A DNA stretch of 10,089 nt from an uncultured Paracoccaceae bacterium. GTDB lineage: Bacteria > Pseudomonadota > Alphaproteobacteria > Rhodobacterales > Rhodobacteraceae. Each line of letters begins with the position of its first letter. Position 1 is the stretch's first letter. Under the pieces are notes generated by a model, which was not told where the DNA came from, ran no database searches, and worked only from the letters and a program-made list of their open reading frames with translations. Below are positions 5,111 through 10,089 of this stretch, piece by piece. Where the stretch lies: positions 1 to 10,089 of the forward strand of contig CALHST010000029.1 of the NCBI GenBank assembly GCA_938038825.1, read 5' to 3'. The position numbers were made by a program, and so were the translations under genes.

Positions 5111-7003
5111 CTATGTTTTCGCATATCCCAATGTTTGCAAGGCTTCGCGGATTTCGTCCAAAATGGCCGGATCGTCGATGGTGGCCGGCATTTTGAAGTC
5201 TTCGCTGTCAGCAATTTTGACCATTGTGCCGCGCAAGATCTTGCCAGAGCGGGTCTTGGGCAGGCGATTGACGACCACGGCCTGCTTAAATGCCGCCACG
5301 GGGCCGATTTTTTCGCGCATCAAAGCGACTTCTTCGGCCACGATATCAGCGGCATCGCGGTTGGTTCCCGAGTTCAGACACAAAAAACCAATGGGCATTT
5401 GGCCTTTCAGCGAATCCGAGACGCCAATAACAGCGCACTCGGCCACATCCGGGTGGCCTGCCAGCACTTCTTCCATCGCGCCTGTGGATAGGCGGTGGCC
5501 CGCGACATTGATCACGTCATCGGTGCGCGCCATGATATATAAATACCCGTCAGCATCTTTCATGCCTGCGTCACCCGTTTCGTAGTAACCGGGAAAGGCG
5601 TTGAGGTATGACGTTTTGAACCGCTCGGGTGCATTCCACAATGTTGGCAATGTGCCGGGGGGCAAGGGCAGTTTCACAGCAATTGCGCCCAACTCGCCAT
5701 CCGCGACAGGGTGGCCATCTTCTCCCAGGATTTGCACATCGTAACCCGGCATCGCCACAGAGGGGGAGCCGATCTTGACCGGCATTTCTTCCATACCCAG
5801 CGGATTTGCCGCGATGGAATACCCTGTTTCCGTCTGCCACCAGTGATCCAGCACCGGTTTATCAAGAAGCTTTTGCGCCCATTCGATGGTGTCAGGGTCG
5901 GCGCGCTCGCCCGCCAAGAACAAAGCACACAAGTTGCTTAGATCATGTGCGGCCGCCAATTCGCCTTTGGGGTCTTCGCGTTTTACAGCCCGGATCGCTG
6001 TGGGTGCCGTAAAGAACGACTTGACGTTATGCTCCGCGATCACACGCCAGAACGTACTGGCGTCAGGCGTGCCAACGGGTTTGCCTTCGAATACAATTGT
6101 TGTGCAGCCCGCGAACAAAGGACCATAGCAAATATAGGAATGTCCAACGACCCAACCTACATCAGATGCGGCCCAAAAAACGTCACCCGGATCAACGTTG
6201 TAAATGTTCTTCATTGTCCATTGCAGGGCAACGATATGCCCGGCGGTCGGGCGCACCACACCTTTAGGTGCACCGGTGGTACCTGATGTATACAGGATAT
6301 ACGCGGGATCATCGCCGCGCACAGGCACGCAAGGGGCGGGTGCCGCCGTGTTCTGCATGACCTGCCAGTCAACATCACGGCCTTCGATCAGGTCTGCAGG
6401 TTTTTCTTCCCGTTGGAAAATCACGCAAAAGTCGGGTTTGTGCGCAGCCAAATCGATGGCGCCGTCTAACAAGGGTTTGTAATCCACCACGCGCCCAGGC
6501 TCGATTCCGCACGACCCTGCGATGATGGCTTTGGGCGCGCAATCGTCGATGCGCACTGCCAATTCATTGGCCGCAAAGCCGCCAAAGACCACCGAATGGA
6601 TTGCACCAATGCGGGTAACCGCCAACATTGCGACCAAGGCTTCGGTGACCATTGGCATATAGATGATCACGCGATCCCCTTTGGTCACGCCGCGCTCGGC
6701 TAGACCCCCTGCGACAGCCGCGACTTGCGTTTGCAATTCAGCATAGGTGGTTTTGGATTTGCGACCCGTAATGGGGCTGTCATAAATGATCGCGACTTGA
6801 TCGCCGCGCCCGGCTTCGACATGACGATCAACCGCGTTATAGCACGTGTTTACCTGCGCATCGCAGAACCATTCGTAAATATGATCCCCGCGATCATACA
6901 AAGCCTGCTCGGGGGCTTTAACCCAGTCTACTGCTTCTGCCGCCTTCAACCAGAATGCTTCTGGATCTGCTTGCCAGCGTGCGTATGTGTCCGAATACCC
7001 CAT
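5111..7003 (-). CDS. prpE: Propionate-CoA ligase (propionyl-CoA synthetase)
   Basis: A 630-residue ATP-dependent acyl-CoA synthetase of the acetyl-CoA synthetase type, making propionyl-CoA from propionate, ATP and CoA in the cytoplasm. Visible motifs, in order: N-terminal ACS-type domain with DWVKAPEQALYD and YNAVDRHVE; phosphate-binding loop YTSGTTGAPKG (238-248); WWQTETG (388-394); YETGD (474-478); the hinge and CoA-binding region ARTDDVINVAGHRLS (492-506); and the C-terminal catalytic lysine K588 in TRSGKILRG, the residue normally controlled by acylation. WWQTETG together with PrpE-like flanks favours propionate over acetate. I start at the ATG at 7003 because GGGAGG lies just upstream; an ATG at 7045 would add 14 residues without support. 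It lies 135 bases downstream of maeB and may be expressed with it or alone. Confidence 0.93.
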   Translation of the reverse strand: MGYSDTYARWQADPEAFWLKAAEAVDWVKAPEQALYDRGDHIYEWFCDAQVNTCYNAVDRHVEAGRGDQVAIIYDSPITGRKSKTTYAELQTQVAAVAGGLAERGVTKGDRVIIYMPMVTEALVAMLAVTRIGAIHSVVFGGFAANELAVRIDDCAPKAIIAGSCGIEPGRVVDYKPLLDGAIDLAAHKPDFCVIFQREEKPADLIEGRDVDWQVMQNTAAPAPCVPVRGDDPAYILYTSGTTGAPKGVVRPTAGHIVALQWTMKNIYNVDPGDVFWAASDVGWVVGHSYICYGPLFAGCTTIVFEGKPVGTPDASTFWRVIAEHNVKSFFTAPTAIRAVKREDPKGELAAAHDLSNLCALFLAGERADPDTIEWAQKLLDKPVLDHWWQTETGYSIAANPLGMEEMPVKIGSPSVAMPGYDVQILGEDGHPVADGELGAIAVKLPLPPGTLPTLWNAPERFKTSYLNAFPGYYETGDAGMKDADGYLYIMARTDDVINVAGHRLSTGAMEEVLAGHPDVAECAVIGVSDSLKGQMPIGFLCLNSGTNRDAADIVAEEVALMREKIGPVAAFKQAVVVNRLPKTRSGKILRGTMVKIADSEDFKMPATIDDPAILDEIREALQTLGYAKT

Positions 7004-7022
7004 AGTGCCCTCCCGAATGCGC

Positions 7023-7043
7023 GACGCAAGGTGTAGCTGCGTC
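7023..7043 (-). promoter_or_regulatory. Small inverted repeat in the prpE leader
   Basis: GACGCA (7023-7028) and TGCGTC (7038-7043) are perfectly complementary around a nine-base spacer. They sit 20 bases upstream of the prpE start codon, just before its ribosome binding site. This could be an mRNA hairpin or a regulator half-site pair. Six-base arms can arise by chance, so the call is weak. Confidence 0.25.
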
Positions 7044-7138
7044 ACAGGCTATTCTGCAAGAGCGGCTAAAGTCCTGATGCGCGAAATTGTAAACTTCTTT
7101 TCTGCTCAATGTGTTCGGCTGTCGATTGGATACACCGA

Positions 7139-9412
7139 TCATCCATATTCTGTCACAGGTGTCCCCGCGATGGCGGACATGTTCAGCAACCCGCGGGCCG
7201 TGATAGAGGGCGAGACGATGTGGGCCTTGTTGCCCATGCCCATCAGAATGGGTCCGACTTCCAAGCCCCCGCCTTTCATTTTCAGGATATTGCGTACCCC
7301 GGATGCGGCGTCGGCATGGGCGAAGATCAGCACATTGGCAGCGCCCTTCATGCGATTTCCGGGAAAGATGCGGTCACGCAATTCTGGATCCAAAGCCGTG
7401 TCGATATTCATCTCGCCTTCATAACAGAAGTCATGCCTGTCGCGATCCAACAAGGCCATCGCCGCGCGCATCCGGTCCCCTGTCCCTGATGGTTGGTTGC
7501 CGAACTGAGATTGCGTACATAACGATATGTTGGGCGTGATCCCAAAGCGGCGCACATGACGGGCTGCACCTATTGCGATTTCGGCCAGCTCTTCTGGACT
7601 TGGTTCAGTGTGCACGTGGGTGTCTGCGATGAACAAAGGGCCATCTTCCAAGATCATCATCGACAAGGTGCCCACGGGGTGTAGCGTGCCGCGACCAAGA
7701 ACTTGGGTCACATAGTTCAAGTGCCAGCGGAACTCCCCAAAGGTGCCGCAAATAAGGCTGTCGGCATCTCCGCGATGTACCATGACTGCACCGATTGCAG
7801 TCGAGTTGGTGCGCATAATGGCACGTGCCAAATCGGGGGTCACGCCTTGGCGGGCCATAAGATCGTGATAACTGCCCCAATAGTCACGATAACGTGGGTC
7901 ATTTTCGGGATTCACCAGTTCGAAATCCCGCGTCGGGCGGATGGTTAGGCCCAGCTGCTCGCATCGTGCCTCAAGCACTTGTGGGCGGCCGATGAGGATG
8001 GGTTTTTCAGTTGTTTCTTCCAAAATTGCTTGGGCTGCGCGCAAAACACGTTCGTCTTCACCTTCGGAAAACACGATACGGCGCGAGGCTGTTGCGGCGG
8101 CTTCGAATACAGGACGCATGACAAGCGCGGACTTAAAGACAGACCCTTCGAGTTCCTGCTTGTAGTCATCCAAATCCGCAATTGGACGCGTCGCAACACC
8201 CGTTTCCATCGCTGCTTTGGCGACTGCGCCAGAAACTACGCCAATTAAGCGGGGATCAAAGGGTTTTGGGATCAGGTAATCTGCACCAAAGGTCAATTGT
8301 TCGCCCTTATACGCGGCGGCCGCTTCGGCGGAGGTTGTGGCACGGGCCAGTTGGGCGATCCCCTCAACACAAGCCAACTCCATGGCATCGTTAATTGTGG
8401 TGGCCCCAACGTCCAGCGCACCCCGAAAGATGAAAGGGAAACACAGCACATTGTTAACCTGGTTCGGAAAATCAGACCGACCCGTTGCGATGATGGCGTC
8501 TGGCGCAGCTTGTCGGGCAAGGTCTGGCAGGATCTCGGGTGTTGGATTGGCCAGCGCGAAAATAATCGGTTTGCGGGTCATCTTGGCCACATGATCGGGC
8601 GTCAAAACCCCCGGACCAGACAGTCCAAGGAACATATCGGCACCGTCGATCACGTCGTCCAACGTGCGCTTGTCCGACGCCTGTGCAAAGGCGGCCTTGG
8701 CAGGGTTCATGTCTTCGCCGCGACCTTCATAGACAAGACCATGGATGTCGCACAGCCAGACATTTTCGCGTTTCACACCAAGTTTCAGCAACATGTTCAG
8801 GCATGCAATGCCCGCCGCGCCGCCTCCGGTCGAGACGATTTTGATGTCTTGGAATTTTTTGCCTGCTACATGCAGCGCGTTTGTTGCTGCAGCCCCGACA
8901 ACGATCGCAGTGCCATGCTGGTCATCGTGAAATACCGGAATGCCCATCCGCTCGCGGCACAATTTTTCAACAGTGAAGCAATCCGGCGCTTTGATGTCTT
9001 CAAGGTTGATAGCACCAAATGTCGGTTCCAGCGCACACACGATATCTGCCAGCTTTTCCGGGTCAGATTCGTTCACCTCGATATCAAAACAATCGATATT
9101 GGCGAATTTCTTGAAAAGAACCGCTTTGCCTTCCATGACAGGCTTTGACGCCAGTGCCCCGATATTGCCAAGCCCCAGCACAGCGCTGCCATTCGTGACG
9201 ACAGCGACCAAGTTCCCGCGCGCGGTATAATCGCGTGCCGTTGCAGCGTCTGCTTTGATTTCAAGACAGGCTTCTGCAACACCGGGGGAGTATGCGCGGG
9301 CAAGATCACGTCCGTTCGCGAGTGGTTTTGTGGCGCGAATCTCAAGTTTCCCGGGCTTTGGATAGCGGTGATACGCCAAGGCGGCTTCGCGGAGATTCGG
9401 AGTGTCTGACAT
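7139..9412 (-). CDS. maeB: NADP-dependent malic enzyme with phosphotransacetylase-like C-terminal domain
   Basis: A 757-residue MaeB-type malic enzyme that decarboxylates malate to pyruvate and CO2 with NADP reduction; E. coli MaeB is of nearly the same length. The malic N-terminal domain shows AYSPGVAEACLEI (40-52), LGLGNIGALASKPVMEGKA (79-97) and HDDQHGTA (162-169). The nucleotide-binding loop is STGGGAAGIAC (194-204). From about residue 430 a phosphate acetyl/butyryltransferase-like domain follows (for example RRIVFSEGEDERVLRAAQ). In this family that part is usually regulatory, often sensing acetyl-CoA, rather than catalytic. The ATG at 9412 follows AAGGGA at about eleven bases. A 20-bp palindrome lies 25 bases upstream. 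It probably supplies pyruvate and NADPH during growth on C2-C4 acids, in keeping with prpE downstream. Confidence 0.96.
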   Translation of the reverse strand: MSDTPNLREAALAYHRYPKPGKLEIRATKPLANGRDLARAYSPGVAEACLEIKADAATARDYTARGNLVAVVTNGSAVLGLGNIGALASKPVMEGKAVLFKKFANIDCFDIEVNESDPEKLADIVCALEPTFGAINLEDIKAPDCFTVEKLCRERMGIPVFHDDQHGTAIVVGAAATNALHVAGKKFQDIKIVSTGGGAAGIACLNMLLKLGVKRENVWLCDIHGLVYEGRGEDMNPAKAAFAQASDKRTLDDVIDGADMFLGLSGPGVLTPDHVAKMTRKPIIFALANPTPEILPDLARQAAPDAIIATGRSDFPNQVNNVLCFPFIFRGALDVGATTINDAMELACVEGIAQLARATTSAEAAAAYKGEQLTFGADYLIPKPFDPRLIGVVSGAVAKAAMETGVATRPIADLDDYKQELEGSVFKSALVMRPVFEAAATASRRIVFSEGEDERVLRAAQAILEETTEKPILIGRPQVLEARCEQLGLTIRPTRDFELVNPENDPRYRDYWGSYHDLMARQGVTPDLARAIMRTNSTAIGAVMVHRGDADSLICGTFGEFRWHLNYVTQVLGRGTLHPVGTLSMMILEDGPLFIADTHVHTEPSPEELAEIAIGAARHVRRFGITPNISLCTQSQFGNQPSGTGDRMRAAMALLDRDRHDFCYEGEMNIDTALDPELRDRIFPGNRMKGAANVLIFAHADAASGVRNILKMKGGGLEVGPILMGMGNKAHIVSPSITARGLLNMSAIAGTPVTEYG

Positions 9413-9436
9413 CGCAACTGGGTTCCCTTGCAGAAG

Positions 9437-9456
9437 ATAGTTTAACGTTAAACTAT
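9437..9456. promoter_or_regulatory. 20-bp perfect palindrome, likely operator of maeB
   Basis: ATAGTTTAACGTTAAACTAT is perfectly self-complementary with no spacer and a central CG. It lies between the maeB start codon (9412) and a TATACG hexamer on the minus strand (9472-9467) that could be a -10 box. A central A-C-G-T inside an even palindrome is the usual build of LacI-family operators. The regulator cannot be read from this window. It is not well suited to be a terminator, because the plus-strand T run after it has no gene upstream on that strand. Confidence 0.7.
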
Positions 9457-9664
9457 TTTTTTTGATGCGTATAGCGGTTGTTGATCACATCTGTAGTCGG
9501 GCACAGACCGGATCCTCGAACAAGGCCCACTTCTGGTGAAGCAATCCCAACCCGTACTTTATTGACGTAACCCATCGGTGGAATCCATGCACGGGGATGT
9601 CGGAGCGGGCTTGCAAGTTGGTAGATGGCAGGAAACAGTGTTTCGGTGAATTTTCGGAGGTCAT

Positions 9665-10089
9665 ATGCAAAATATTCGAGCGGAAATCCTGTTGCCGACA
9701 CAGGAATTGCGGGACGATATTCCGTTTTTCACCAAACAGTTGGGGATGCGTATGGAAGAGATTTTTCCTGCGGATGACCCAACCGAAGCAGTCTTTTGTG
9801 GCCATGGATGTCGTGTGCGTGTGCGCAAGGGGGCAACTGTCGGCCCTGGGGTGCTGCGCATATTGGCAGATGATCCTGTATTGATCGCTGGTGGGGCAAA
9901 AGAACTGATGGCCCCGAATGGAACGCGGGTGGAAATTGCCCCCTTGGCCCCGCCTGTTGTGATGCCAAAAACGGAACACGCCTTTGTTGTGCGACGGCTT
10001 AAGGATCAAGCCCCTTGGGTCGTGGGACGCGCAGGAATGCACTACCGTGATTTGATACCAGATCGTTTGGGCGGCGCGATTATTGCAAG
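9665..10089 (+). CDS. Glyoxalase-like plus cupin protein (3' end outside window)
   Basis: The first 141 residues of a plus-strand protein. The start is firm: GGAGG lies four to five bases before the ATG at 9665, and an in-frame TGA occurs at 9647-9649. The beginning, AEILLPTQELRDDIPFFTKQLG with later FPADDP and a hydrophobic VFCGHGCRVRVR stretch, resembles the first half of a glyoxalase/VOC module. After residue 95 the sequence changes to a segment ending HYRDLIPDRLGGAIIA, which I recall as the lead-in to the metal-binding barrel of a cupin family common in roseobacters. The cupin histidines would lie beyond the window. Function and substrate are unknown. It diverges from maeB across a 252-base gap. 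Confidence 0.7.
   Translation, partial: MQNIRAEILLPTQELRDDIPFFTKQLGMRMEEIFPADDPTEAVFCGHGCRVRVRKGATVGPGVLRILADDPVLIAGGAKELMAPNGTRVEIAPLAPPVVMPKTEHAFVVRRLKDQAPWVVGRAGMHYRDLIPDRLGGAIIA

Noticed and set aside
7004..7045. 14-residue N-terminal extension of prpE from the ATG at 7045
   Set aside because: The ribosome binding site GGGAGG is placed for the ATG at 7003, and the family begins with the MGYSDTYARW-like sequence.
9437..9464. Plus-strand rho-independent terminator (palindrome followed by a T run)
   Set aside because: No plus-strand gene lies upstream, the stem is AT-rich with no natural loop, and the location before maeB fits an operator better.
9453..10042. Minus-strand open frames of 82 and 185 codons opposite the cupin-like gene
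   Set aside because: They overlap a plus-strand gene with a clear start signal and recognisable protein features, so they are shadow frames.
1..10089. Defence system, prophage, transposon or CRISPR array
   Set aside because: No transposase, integrase, nuclease, toxin-antitoxin pair or regularly spaced repeat is visible; the genes are ordinary chromosomal families.

Overview
The window looks like a chromosomal segment of an alphaproteobacterium, most likely a Rhodobacterales / roseobacter-type marine bacterium. The basis is the moderate GC content and protein sequences that resemble that group: a propionyl-CoA synthetase, a 757-residue NADP-malic enzyme with a phosphotransacetylase-like tail, a YiaA-type protein with a charged C-terminal tail, and a VOC/cupin protein. 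This is judged by eye without a database search. No tRNA, rRNA, CRISPR array, transposase or phage gene was seen. Every well-supported gene except the last lies on the minus strand.

Layout from left to right. (1) 1-884: the N-terminal 294 residues of a class C beta-lactamase-like serine hydrolase, whose 3' end is outside the window. (2) 951-1211: a cold-shock protein with its own terminator. (3) 1212-1569: a stretch with no convincing gene, holding a possible cspA promoter/leader and the yiaA terminator. (4) 1570-3253: a three-gene envelope-stress type module, transcribed tetR -> pspA -> yiaA. Four perfect copies of the palindrome TGAAC-N3-GTTCA lie only in its two control regions, one before tetR and three before pspA. 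(5) 3316-3371: a striking 18-bp inverted repeat directly after the next operon. (6) 3372-4938: a tightly overlapping three-gene operon of exported proteins. It contains two cysteine-containing proteins that look like diverged relatives of each other and a SCO1/SenC-type protein; all three carry a C-x3-C pair. (7) 5111-7003: prpE, propionate-CoA ligase. (8) 7139-9412: maeB, NADP-malic enzyme, preceded by a 20-bp perfect palindrome. (9) 9665-10089: the start of a divergent plus-strand gene with a glyoxalase-like N-terminus and the beginning of a likely cupin domain.

How the parts fit: prpE brings propionate (and, in relatives, acrylate) into CoA metabolism, and maeB drains malate to pyruvate with NADPH production, so the right half is central carbon metabolism. 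The middle concerns the envelope: a PspA/YiaA membrane-maintenance pair under a probable autoregulated TetR repressor, and a SCO-containing periplasmic thiol/copper operon. The most interesting parts are the TetR-PspA-YiaA operator set and the three-protein C-x3-C operon. Both are inferred from sequence alone.
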